NCBI RefSeq assembly: GCF_015706575.1
Contig: NW_024037063.1
Span: 12,896,927 to 12,960,926 of the forward strand
Origin: Patiria miniata
Taxonomy: Eukaryota; Echinodermata; Asteroidea; Valvatida; Asterinidae
Length of the DNA stretch: 64,000 nt
Direction: 5' to 3'
The notes below the pieces were generated by a model. The model saw only the letters and a program-made list of their open reading frames with translations. It was not told the DNA's origin and searched no databases. Numbering within the stretch: position 1 is the stretch's first letter; the number at the start of each line of letters is the position of its first letter. Shown one piece after another: positions 20,595-30,953 of the stretch. The translations under genes and the position numbers were made by a program.

Positions 20595-20838
20595 GGCCCA
20601 ATTTCATAAAACATGTAAGCACAAAAATTTGCTTAGCACAAAAATGCCTTGCTCGGGAAAAACAGGTTACCAGCCAAAAATCCATGTGAATTTTAAGCTA
20701 AGCGTACAACAGCTGAACACCAGTCACAAGCAATATCCAACACTTAAAAAATTTGGTTGGTAATCCTGTTTTTATCAAGGAAGAATTTTCACGCTAAGCA
20801 AATTTTTGTGCTTAGCAGCTCTATGAAATTGGCCCCTG
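20595..20838. mobile_element. Palindromic MITE, family GGGCCAATTTCATAG
   Basis: Starts GGGCCCAATTTCATAAAACA and ends GCTCTATGAAATTGGCCC, with internal CAGTCACAAGCAATAT. More diverged than the 9463 and 17605 copies. Confidence 0.75.
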
Positions 20839-20886
20839 GTCATACCAAGTAATTTAAGTAGTCAAGCGTTCTTTCCTTTAAATGAA

Positions 20887-21425
20887 GAAATTCATTCGTA
20901 CTCTACAAGACAACAAAACCTTATTCACTTACCTGGTTCTTGTAGAGTGGATGTTGTATCTGCTAATTATCGATATAATTTGCCTGACATTTTTAATTCC
21001 CTACCTCAGGATGTTAGAAATTATGTTAATACTTCTAGAATTGTTTTCGTCAAACATCTCAAGGAATTTTATTTGTCAAAATATGCAAATTTTGTGTGTA
21101 CGAAACCCAATTGCTATTCATGTCTTCAATCAGCGAGGCAGTATTTAGTCGGATTTTTGTAGACTTTTTTTTATCATTTAGATTGTGCTTTTGATACACC
21201 TTTCCTATACTATAATTACTTTTTGTATATTGAAATGCTATGTGACAATATGATGATTGTTGACGACAGTTTTGGGTGCTCCGATTACAGAAGGCTAGTC
21301 CTTCTCTGGATGACACCCCCATTCATACTCCAATTCTGCTTATTATTTAACTACATTTATTTATATTATATTATGTGAACTGTTGCTTATGTATGTACAT
21401 GTATGAATGGAAATAAAACAAACAA
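20887..21425 (+). pseudogene. LINE ORF2 C-terminal remnant with 3' tail
   Basis: One open frame reads HSYSTRQQNLIHLPGSCRVD, then NYRYNLPDIFNSLPQDVRN and SKYANFVCTKPNCYSC, ending at TAG 21160-21162. H-Y-TR and W/FNSLP motifs plus a terminal Cys cluster are typical of CR1/Jockey-type RT C-termini. The 3' end is GGAAATAAAACAAACAAAC, a tetranucleotide tail. The 5' part is missing. Confidence 0.68.
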
Positions 21426-21589
21426 ACAAACAAACGAACAAACAAGTAGAAAGCTGATACAAACATTGGCTACTTTGCGATTAAGCTCGGTCTTTATAAT
21501 TATAAAAAATAATGAAAAGAATAATAACTAGAGTTTGAGGACAAACACACGGTGTTGGGCTAGAGGTTTTGCTTTTTCGCATTGTTGAT

Positions 21590-22085
21590 TATTGTTGTTG
21601 ATTGTTGATGTTGGTTGTTGATTGTTGATGTTGGTTGTTGATGTTGATTGTTGATTATAGTTGATGGTAGTTGTTCATGTTGATGTCGATTGTTGATTGT
21701 TGATAATTGATTGTTGATATTGATTAACAATTATTGATGTAGATTGTTGATGATTGTTGATGTTGATTGTTGATGTTGATGTTTTTGTTAATGATTGTTG
21801 ATGTTAATTGTTGATTGTAAATGTTGATGTTGATTACTGATGTTGGTTATTGATGTTGAAGGTCAGATTGTTGATGTTAATTGTTGATGTTGATTGTTGA
21901 TGTTGATTGTTGATTGTTGATGTTGATGTTGCTGTTGATGTTGATTGTTGATGTTGATTGTTGATGTTAATGTTGATTGTTGATGTTTATTGTTGATGTT
22001 GCTGTTGATTGTTGATGTTGATTGTTGATGTTGATTGTTGATGTTGATTGTTGATGTTGATGTTGATGTTGAGGGTTGAGTGTTG
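21590..22085 (+). repeat. TTGATG/TTGATTG minisatellite
   Basis: About 500 bp of TTGTTGATGTTGATTG variants, most regular at 21,870-22,075. The minus strand yields a spurious open frame of Ser/Thr/Ile/Asn/Gln/His. 22,085-23,150 beyond it holds no recognised feature apart from short G+C-poor repeats. Confidence 0.85.
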
Positions 22086-23152
22086 AGGGTTGAAAAATAG
22101 CGCGTGGAGTAATTATACACAGGATAGTTAAAAAGAGTCAGGTGAGGATCTGCACGCGCGTATGCTGCTGTACTGTAAACTTATCTAGTACAATTGTTAC
22201 AAAAACCCATTAAATAGCTCATATCTCTAAAAGTAAAGGTCGCACACCATTGGCGCGATACAAGATATTGCTCGCTATACCCTCTTTACCCCAATGTGCA
22301 TGTTTTTAGAAAAAGGCGCCTAATTTAAAAAAGCGCCCAGTTGGGCGCTTTTGCCAGCCCAATTTTTGAGCATCATATGACGGGAAGTTCCCTTTTACGC
22401 AATCGCAGCGCACTGTTTTGGGGGATTTTCCCTTTGTACGCAATTATCCAGAACTGGATTAAATCTCTGACGGTTGATTTTTAAGCAATTTTCAAAGGAA
22501 AAGAGGTCTTTTCATTGTAACTTCCGGTCTGATGACGTAATCATTTTTTTTTCGCGCACAGGTTTTGTCTGCATTACGGTCATTATGTATATTAATTTTG
22601 AAGCGATTACCGCAAATTTCGCCACAGACATCAACTGAAAATGTGTTTTGGACATTGTTTTAACCTGCCGCTAGAGGGCACTCGAACACTTGATGGCGTC
22701 ACCGATCATTTTTTTGGAAAGATCAACCCACCCACAGGCTAGAATCGTTGAAAGCAAGTTCATATCTTTTTCCACTTTTGAATTATTAGGCACTTCCGGT
22801 TTCGACCGGAAGGAAGGGTCATGTGATATTATGCAGACAAGATTAATTGAAGAGCATGTATTATCATATCGATTCCCGCAAAATTCAAGTTCCGGTCTCT
22901 CACGGTTGATTTAATATTGAATTTCAAAGATTAAATTTATTATTTTTTGAAGTGACGTCACGTGACCCATGATGACGTCATAATGACGTAATTGCAAAAA
23001 AACACATCTTCAGTGGATTGTGCATTCATGTATTGACAATTAAAGTTCATATTACTTTTCATGTTGACAAACAGTTCCGGAGAAGAAATGTGTCTTGAAG
23101 AATAAAAAAAAAAAAAAAAAAAAAAATAATAGTAAATTCTAACAAAAACAAT

Positions 23153-23179
23153 AGGTGTTGGGCTCAGGCCCAACACCTA
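23153..23179. repeat. Hairpin TAGGTGTTGGGC / GCCCAACACCTA
   Basis: 12-bp arms with a loop of about 3 bases just after a 24-bp A tract. GTGTTGGGCT also occurs at 21,552, so the pair may mark the ends of a decayed element spanning the minisatellite. The link is speculative. Confidence 0.45.
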
Positions 23180-23504
23180 ATAAATTTGCTTAAAGGTATA
23201 GTTTTTCTACATAGTCGTTTACCATTATTATTATTATTATTATTAGCCGCTGTGTGCGTCATCAGTTATTTAGTGAGGGTCCCGGGAAATAGAACAAAGA
23301 CGATATTTATCAAAATATTAAGGTTTAATACATCTAAAACAATTGTTGCACACCGTTAAATAATGAAACAAACGCTTTAAATTTTTCACTGGCGGATTTC
23401 GGAATGTCATTAGAATTGGTGTAAAAGAAAAATTGTCAGCAGAGAGGTTGTGTATTGATGACTGTGATACCACCCTGATTGTATTTTCTAAACAGAAATA
23501 GCCT

Positions 23505-24030
23505 TGTTTATACAACACCTGAATAAATCCCCGTCATCTGATTGGTGGATCGTTGATCACATGTCATTGAATTATTCGTACCAATGCACGGCGTGCGCGT
23601 GGCGCGCAGCGCACAGTGCAATGGAAGTACTATTGCACTGTGATTAGAAGTACCATTGCACTGTCACTGCACATGTTGCCCATGGTGGCGCTGTGGTGTT
23701 TAAATTGGCAATAAAAGTTCTGAACTTATTGAACTGTTTGAGTCCTAAACTTATGGAAAAGTTTTAAATTGAGAAAAATTGAATATGATAACTCTGAACT
23801 CGTCTAACTTGTAAACAATTTTTAACTTGAATAAATTGGCTATTAAAAGTCAACCAATCAGATGACGAGGAGTTATTCAGGTGTTATATAAAACAAATAA
23901 TGAATGTTTCACGTTCGTGCAATAGAAAGAATAATGGAACGGAACATTGGAATGGAACATTTCATCTGTCACCTCATGAAATTATTCTTACCATTGCACT
24001 CACAAACATTTATTAGTTGTATAATATTTG
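23505..24030 (-). repeat. Two-module repeat R, copy B (inverted)
   Basis: Begins TATACAACACCTGAATAAAT and reads as the reverse of 18990-19595 through GCACAGTGCAATGGAAGTAC, AACACCTG ends and the ATTTCATCTGTCACCTCATG module. The arms are about 4 kb apart and enclose the last esterase exon and the LINE remnant. Confidence 0.65.
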
Positions 24031-24658
24031 AACAGAATCGTGAGGCACAGGCAGTTATTACGCCTGTACTCTATCTAGTTACTATGTACATGCATGTTTA
24101 CGCTTGGTTTGTTTAAAATTTTCAGCTATTGAACTTTTGAAGCCTTTTTTTTTAAGTTGATGACTGTTTTCGTTTTCGCAAATAGAAAAGTTTGAAAGTC
24201 AGCACTATCCTGAATAAAATACCAGAAAATTAATAGTTATTTCATTTGAATAGTCAATATTACGCAAGGTTTTGTAGGTGTTGAAAGTAGGTGCCGCTCT
24301 CTTCTGTAATACAAACTTTGGTAGTCATAGACACCCACTGCCGATAGGAACAATAAAAAGAGAGACTATAGTCGTTAAGTTGTATGAGTATTTTTTTTTT
24401 AGTATTTCTCTGGATGAAAATAAAGCCTTTTCCATGTTTTAATCATGGGGACCCTCCAGAATGAATGTTTGTGTTGAATGAATACTGGTGACCTGAATGA
24501 GTGTTTGGGCGCGGCATGGCAATAGTGCACCCAGGATTTGACTTTGGGCGTCGGCTCATCAATTTTGTTTTCAAATATTTTCCACAATTTTTTCCAAAAA
24601 ATGTTAACCCAAAATACTTGGCCCCAATTTTTTTTTTGAAAAGCGTTTTTTTTTTTTT

Positions 24659-24815
24659 GGGGGGGGGGGGGGGGGGGACTTTGGACTCTTTTGACGTTTG
24701 TCATGTTATTTAGACCAGTGGTAAACTACTCCGAAATGAAAGCCACATACACATCGCCGGCGCAAATTTCTGGGACAATTTTTTTTTTTTAAACCTCGGG
24801 GGGGGGGGGGGGGGC
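24659..24815. repeat. Poly-G tracts
   Basis: Two runs of 15 or more G at 24,659-24,677 and 24,799-24,815, each preceded by a T-run. 24,030-24,650 holds no recognised feature. Confidence 0.7.
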
Positions 24816-24899
24816 TTACTTCCTTTGGCTGCGGTAGACTAAGTATTGGTCAAAAAAATGAAAGTGTTTTGTTTCTTATGAAGCCTGACTGCCTCTCTT

Positions 24900-26436
24900 G
24901 GCCCAATTTCATAGGGCTGGTTAACGGTAAGCAGAACGGTTGTGCTATTAACCCTAAAAGGGCCGGGTTATTTTGACCAGCTCTCAGGGGCGGCCCCCCT
25001 AAGATCTCGGCCATCGAGTAACGAAAATTTTTGAAACTCGGTACATGCATAGAGCAACTCTTCATGAACATACCCAAGAAATTTCATGACCAAAGGTCAA
25101 AGGGTTTTGGAATTATGGCTAATTAATTATTCATATGTATGAATGGCAATTCTGGTCTGTGTACACGACGCATATGGGAAAATTCAGTTTTCACGGCGCG
25201 TAGCGCCGGAAAAAATTTCGCTGCGCGACAACCCCTGGTCCGATTTTTATGTTGTTGGTGTCAAAAGATGCGCAAGGCTCGAGGCTAAAAAGTCATAAAA
25301 GCTTGGGTCGCGAATTTTTTTTTATTAAAGGCTATCGCGGAAAAAGTCGAGGGGGGGGGGGCGGATTCCGCCCCCGGCCCTTTTAGGGTTAAGCAGAAAA
25401 ATGTTGCTAGCTGAAGCGCTATTTCACGGGGAAGTCATACTAACGCCTGTGCATGTGTGGAGATTTCCATTCAGTGTTGCGTCACTATTTTAAGTAAATT
25501 CTGTCTGTGAAGTTAGCGAGCCTTTCCCTGTGTCTCGATGCTTATTTTTTTTTCGCGCTGAGCCTTTCTGACTTTTTCCGCTAGCATCTTAGGCACATTT
25601 TGACACCAAAGTTATGAAAATAGGGGGTATAGGGGGCCTACCGTTCTCGCGCAATGCAATTTTTTCCGACGGTCGGTGAAAAATTACGGTGATTGCTCCA
25701 ATGACCTTGTACATAGAGACCATGCATTCGCAGAACATTGCGTGGCATGTATAAAGCACAGTAAACTACAAAACCTTTTGATCAATTTAAATGAGATTTG
25801 GCACAGTTATTAATCAATACTATACCCTCATTATCATAATTAATTGCAATTAAATCCGTCACTGTTTGGCTGAGATCTGAGGGGGGTGGAGTCCGCCCCC
25901 CGGCTGTGAGTGACCCCGACAAAACCCGGCTCTTTGAGGGTTAATGGCCACGGTCTCTATGAAATGGACGGAGGTTCTGATAGCAGAAAAGCGTGTGCTA
26001 AGCAAACCTATGAAAGAGCTGCTGAACACAAACATTTGCTTAGCATAAAATTAAAAAGCCTTGCCTGCATGGTAAAACCGGGTTACCAGCGAAAACTCCA
26101 TGTGATTTACGTGCTAAGCAAAAAACCAAGTTAAATACCAGTCACAAGCAATATACATGTCATGAAAATTTGGTTGGAAATCCTGTTTTTACCAGGGAAG
26201 AATTTTCATGCTAAGCAAATTTTTGTGCTTAGCATGAAAAATCTTCCTCGGTAAAAACATGATAACAAACCAAATTTTCATGTGACGTATATTGCTTGTG
26301 ACTGGTATTCAATTGTTGTTTGCTTGGTCTGAAAATCACATGGAGTTTGAGTGGGTAACCTAATTTTACTAAGTAAGACTTTTCTGTGCTAAGCACATTT
26401 TTGTGCTTATAGCAGCTCCATGAAATTTGCCCCAGG
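24900..26436. mobile_element. Palindromic MITE cluster disrupted by TTAA elements
   Basis: The terminus GGCCCAATTTCATAGGGCTG at 24,900 is cut at 24,951 by a piggyBac-like insertion; family sequence continues at 26,006-26,436 as two back-to-back copies (CAGTCACAAGCAATATAC twice, inverted) ending AGCTCCATGAAATTTGCCCC. A second decayed TTAA-type end (CCCGGCTCTTTGAGGGTTAA) is at about 25,925-25,943. Confidence 0.6.
24952..25388 (+). mobile_element. piggyBac-like MITE (CCCTAAAAGGGCC ends)
   Basis: Flanked by TTAA at 24948-24951 and 25389-25392. It starts CCCTAAAAGGGCCGGGTTAT and ends CCGGCCCTTTTAGGG. A truncated inverted copy is at about 28,755-29,047. No transposase. Confidence 0.82.
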
Positions 26437-26611
26437 TCTTAAATTGTCTGCGCTGACCTGCAGTGTTTGCTATCTCAGTCTGGGATTCAGTATGAGCTTC
26501 TAATTCCAAGCATTTTGGATGAATCGGCCATAACTAATAGGTCCCATATATATAGCTGATGATTACTTTTTTTTCAAAATGGACGGTCTTTGGGTTGGGC
26601 ATAAGCCTTAA

Positions 26612-27250
26612 GGCCCTGTCACACTGTCTGCGATCGCATATGCGCTCTCACTGCGTCCTTGAAAAATAGCTGGGGCGCAACAGCAACTACTAGATCGCAA
26701 CGACAACTACATAGGTCGCCAGATGGGCACCAGAGAGTCTTAATGGTCTCTGATGAGCGCAAAGGTCTTTGAACATGCTCAAAATAATCGCAACACCTCT
26801 GCGCTCTGGCCAGGGTGCCGTAATTACGCAACTCGGGCGCTGTGCGAGCGTGAATCGTGCGACATCATTGAAGTGGCATTGAGGCAGCCTATAGGCGCAA
26901 GGCAGTCGATGTAGTCTCTTTGAGAAAGTAACTTGACTGCGATGAACTTGTATAATAATTTTTGAAACTGGACTGTGTATTGACCGTTTTGTCGTGGTAT
27001 TTATACAGCGCAAGTGACGTCACATGAGCGTATATTGGTCGAAGAGCGCGACGCGAGCTACAGGGAGGTATCAACAGCGAGCAGAGCGTAGTGTGGGCGC
27101 AGTGACAGCGGAGCGGCAGCGACTAGATCGAGTAATTGGGCTTGACAGGGGCGCATAGAGCGAGTTGAACGCATCGTAAGCGCGGGAAGAGCACAGTATG
27201 AGCGTAGCTTGAGCTTCTTTGAGACAGAAAGTTGTCATTTTCTTGCACGT
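26612..27250. repeat. GCGATCGCA-rich repeat, left terminus AAGGCCCTGTCACACTG
   Basis: AAGGCCCTGTCACACTGTCT at 26,610 resembles a MITE terminus; the following DNA is rich in GCGC/GAGCGC words and is G+C-rich compared with its surroundings. No matching right end was found. Confidence 0.35.
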
Positions 27251-27299
27251 CAAATACAATATGTATTACAAAGTCCGCGTACTGAAACGATGGCTGTCA

Positions 27300-27990
27300 G
27301 GTCAATGGTTTTGTTGATGCTTTGACCTACAACAAATATTGACATTAGCTGATTTCAATAAAGTCATGTGGGGAAAAATAATAAGCTGGTGACGACAATG
27401 AATTGCCAAATATGGCATGGTGATTTCGGCTATTTCCAATCGTGGGCGCCGATCGCTTCTAAAAAGTGGGGGAGCCGGGGGCCTAGGATCGGCAAAGGCC
27501 AGCTGCGAAATAAAAATACTATTGCGGACTTTGAGAATAACTTTTTTTATGCGGGGACAGAAAAAAAGTTTGGGGACGGAGGACAAATGATGAGTCACAA
27601 ATTTACAGGACCCATGCTGACTTGCTATCGAAACATTATCTTTTCCAGATTGGGCAGCAAAGCATCCAAGTCCAATTTATACCACCAAAAGGTGTGCTTA
27701 TATATACCTAGACCTAGCTGTGATGATCGAGAATGCTTGCACCCCCAAAAATGCCTTCGTGTGCGAAAAACCAGCTGTCGAGATAACATCTGCATTCTCT
27801 TGAAGTGGATTTTCGAACGGCAAAGAAATGTTTTGGGACGTACATAATTATAGATGTTTTGTCGTTGATACTGCACTGAGGTACCTCAGAATACTTATCA
27901 AGCTTTTTGAAAAGGATTTCTCTTTCTCATTAAAGTCTTATTGTAAAAGTTCTTCGAGAGAGAATCTAAACGTTCCTGTCCCGTTTGCCG
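27300..27990. other. Intergenic segment; 159-codon open frame judged non-coding
   Basis: An open frame at 27,368-27,847 has no recognisable domain, no supporting splice structure and Lys/Asn/Arg-rich composition. I see no further feature here. Confidence 0.35.
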
Positions 27991-27995
27991 TACCA

Positions 27996-28327
27996 GGGGC
28001 GGATCCAGGAATTTTTGCAGAGTTTTTTTTTCATCAGCAAATCGATGCTGAAAAGTAGAATTTTTTATGTCTGGATACTTGGCTCTGTAAAATCAACAGG
28101 TGGTGGATATGGGATGGGGGTCGGGGGGGGGGGGGGGGGCTCGTACCATACCCTGTAACCCAGCAGGCTCTGTCCGTAGTTTGGGCACAGCATAATTGTT
28201 TTGGGTGTCAGAGTGGGGGGGGGGGGGCGGGTTAGCATTGTTTTTTTAATGAATTTTTATGAAATAAAGCCACACATTTTTGACAGAGATGGAGGGGGGG
28301 GGGGATACCCCCGGATCCGCACCTGCG
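27996..28327. mobile_element. hAT-like MITE with CAGGGGCGGATCC ends
   Basis: Starts CAGGGGCGGATCCAGGAA and ends CCCGGATCCGCACCTG, which is CAGGTGCGGATCCGGG inverted. Three poly-G runs lie inside. Flanks do not give a clean 8-bp duplication. Confidence 0.55.
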
Positions 28328-28754
28328 TATATTGATCTGTAGCGATGTGTAGTGATGATAAAAAGGAATAATAAAAATCACGCCACAGTTATTTGATATA
28401 GTTGAGACATTTGCAAGAACGGGTTACAATTCACTTCTCCTCTTCACCATCGCCAAAAAGCTACCCCCATCCCCCACCCCCTCTCAAAAAAAAATCACAC
28501 TCAATTAATAACCTTATGAAGCTACTCCCAGCCCGTAAGCCTAGTATTGTAACATGCCCATTACAACTTATGAAAATTCAACTTTTCGAAAGTATTGGCC
28601 AAACAAAACCCAAACTAAAATGAGAGAGAATTACATTAATTCTTAAATTGTATGTTATGAGAAGAAAAGAATACAAGAAAAATATGTTCAAGGCCCAAGC
28701 TCTCACTCATTACCCATTTGTGCGTCCTGTGTAAGATAGAGTTTAACTTTAATT

Positions 28755-29047
28755 GGAGCATTATATGCAAAAAATTTCCGGCGCGAGGCGCTATGAAAAC
28801 TGAATTTTCCCATACGTCGTGTACACTGAGAAGAATTACCATTCGCACATATAAATAATGAATTAGCCATAATTCCAAAACTCTTTGACCTATAGTCATA
28901 TTTTTTGGCTATGTTTATGACGAGTTGCTCTATGCATGTACCGAGTGTCAAATTTGTTCGTTACCTGATGGCCGAGATCTAAGGGGGGAGGGGCGGAATC
29001 CGCCCCCACGGCTGAGAGATGGTCAAAATAACCCGGCCCTTTTAGGG
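28755..29047 (-). mobile_element. Truncated piggyBac-like MITE (CCCTAAAAGGGCC family)
   Basis: Reverse copy of the 24952-25388 family: GGCGCTATGAAAACTGAATT, TAGCCATAATTCCAAAAC, GGCCGAGATCT, then CCGGCCCTTTTAGGG and TTAA at 29048-29051. The far end is missing. Confidence 0.7.
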
Positions 29048-29710
29048 TTAACGGCTTGGCTCTCGTGGCGAATTGGCAACATTTTTTTTTTTTACCTAAA
29101 TATGTTTTTTGTAGCTATCACTGACCTTTGGTTTTCACTTCCTGATTAGATTAAGCAAATCTTTTTGCACATCATGCATCCTCTAAATCTTCCGCCATGC
29201 AAAAGCTTTCAAATGTACCTTAAAAAGCTGAGAAAAAAAACCACAGGCTTACTGCGCCGAGGGCAGCATAATTGGATTTCCAGCACACAAGTCATGTAGT
29301 TCGTCATGTGACCATAAATATTAGTATATTGCCGTGTACTTATATTAAATAATCAAAATTAATGATAATGGTTCTTTTAAAAGCGGTGAATGTCAACCAT
29401 AAGCATCACACTGAATTTATTATACATGTAGAACCCTAGTATTTGACCCCCGAGAAAAGACAGCAAAATGCACAGTGACGATCTGCCTCAGTGTTCCAGA
29501 GATTGTACATGAATCTCTGGATTGCAAAACAAAAGCTTAAAGTTTCCTTTTCAAGCTTGCCTTTGTATTTATTAAGTGCACTGTCATTTAAGTATAAGGT
29601 TATTAAATGAAAGCTGGTTAACCATCGACTAACATGCAACAACATGAATGACTCTTAACATCATAACATGCGATCCCATTATCTAACCAATTTCGTAAAC
29701 CTACTAAGGG
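29047..29710. other. Intergenic segment without recognised feature
   Basis: AT-rich. No exon, SINE box or inverted terminus recognised. Confidence 0.4.
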
Positions 29711-29711
29711 G

Positions 29712-29865
29712 CAGTGTTGTAGTCGAGTACCAAAACTCGAGTACCAAGTTTTCCGAGTACAGATAGTGCCGAGTCCGGGCCGAGTCCGAGTACTTTTTAG
29801 TCGAGTCCTGGGCCAAAAATCCGAGTTCGAGTTTTTCAGAGTCCGAGTACGGGCCGAGTACAATA
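29712..29865 (+). mobile_element. hAT-like left terminus, CGAGTAC sub-terminal repeats
   Basis: Starts CAGTGTTGTAGTCGAGTACC and continues as an array of CGAGTCC/GAGTAC words, the layout of many hAT ends (compare 15,237). It is cut off by the Harbinger-like MITE that follows. Confidence 0.55.
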
Positions 29866-30246
29866 AAAAATAAAAAAAAATACTCGGTCTCTGGTCAGCG
29901 CGCGCGTCGATTTTAATCATGCGCGTCAACCTTCCCCCCCCCCCTTCAAATTAGCTACAACAGCGCACTCTATTGCCGCACATCCTCAAATGTTTGTACC
30001 AAGGATCGAGCACCAAGGAATGGGGGAATTGCACCAAGGCAAATGATAAAGGGCACCAAGGCAAATTTTGGAGGACACCAATGTATAATGAGGACATAAA
30101 AAAGCAAAATAGTACCCACCTTGTCTGTACAATTCAAGCTTGAAAATAAAAAAAAGCCACCTCCCCCCCCCCAAAAAAAACCCGCGTCGCCGCATGAGTT
30201 CCGGGACTTCGGTCTGACCAGAGACCGACTATTTTTGTTTGGACTT
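29865..30246 (-). mobile_element. PIF/Harbinger-like MITE, copy 3
   Basis: Same family as 2416 and 3174: TCGGTCTCTGGTCAGCGCG, the GCACCAAGG repeats and TCTGACCAGAGACCGA are all present. Both GGCC ends are decayed, so the duplication cannot be read. Confidence 0.72.
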
Positions 30247-30471
30247 ATCATAGCCATTGTATTTTTCTGCCAAGGCTAGGTCGGTAAAAAAAAACACCAA
30301 AGACTCACTGGTGCTCGACCCGCCCAACTTTTAATTTTCATCAAATTACATTTCATTCTTAACAAGCACCTACAACTAAATGTAGGCCTACTTCGCCATA
30401 TAACATACTAGAAAATAAATTCAACGCCTTTCACAAAACGTACGGGTGAACAACGTCTTTTAAATTATACT

Positions 30472-30505
30472 CATAGAGCTATATTAAATTTAATATAGCT
30501 CTATG
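30472..30505. mobile_element. 34-bp perfect palindrome between 8-bp direct repeats
   Basis: CATAGAGCTATATTAAA is followed at once by its exact complement. ATTATACT lies immediately on each side (30464-30471 and 30506-30513). This is the geometry of a minimal transposon remnant made only of inverted ends plus a target duplication; alternatives are given in the findings. Confidence 0.6.
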
Positions 30506-30659
30506 ATTATACTAGGCCTGGCAAGGACCTGCTAAAGAAATTGCGTTTATTTCTAGGTGAGACGTCTATACTAGACTGGTTCCGTCATTCTGACTTTGCT
30601 TTAATATAATATTTATTAATGGCAATCGTTTAGCGAGTCTGGAAACAGATGAATCGCTG

Positions 30660-30821
30660 ATAATTATGTCGGCAGAGGGCGCCCGTCAAAACCCGAATTT
30701 TCGGGGGTTTTAATATGCAAATTCACTTCGGGTAGACTTTTTCCCGGCAATTTTCTTTGTGTGCGGAGCATCGCAGACGGGTTTTATTTCACAGCAATTT
30801 GGCGATTCCCCGAAAGTTAAG
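30660..30821 (+). promoter_or_regulatory. RCC2 promoter and 5' UTR region
   Basis: Directly upstream of the start codon the DNA becomes CpG-richer. It holds an octamer ATGCAAAT at 30715-30722 and the imperfect palindrome AAACCCGAATTTTCGGGGGTT. I see no clear TATA box. The transcription start cannot be located from sequence alone. Confidence 0.4.
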
Positions 30822-30953
30822 ATGCCGAGAGCGAAGAAGCGTTTTCCCGGGGAGACTGGAGATGCTGCTGGACCGAAGAAGAAGTCGAGAGGGGCCGGTG
30901 CGGGCGGCGGGGTGACCGGAGTTCGGGCGGCCGACTCCGGGATGGAAAAAATC
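30822..30953 (+). CDS. RCC2: RCC2 exon 1 (basic N-terminus)
   Basis: 44 codons beginning MPRAKKRFPGETGD and containing PKKKSRGAGAGGG, a probable nuclear localisation segment. The donor GTGAGT follows; phase 0. Confidence 0.88.

Noticed and set aside
21863..22120. Minus-strand Ser/Thr/Ile/Asn/Gln-rich protein
   Set aside because: Translation of the TTGATG minisatellite; no start context or conserved motif.
27368..27847. 159-codon open frame
   Set aside because: No recognisable domain, no splice partners, competing open frames on the other strand, and it lies in repeat-rich intergenic DNA.
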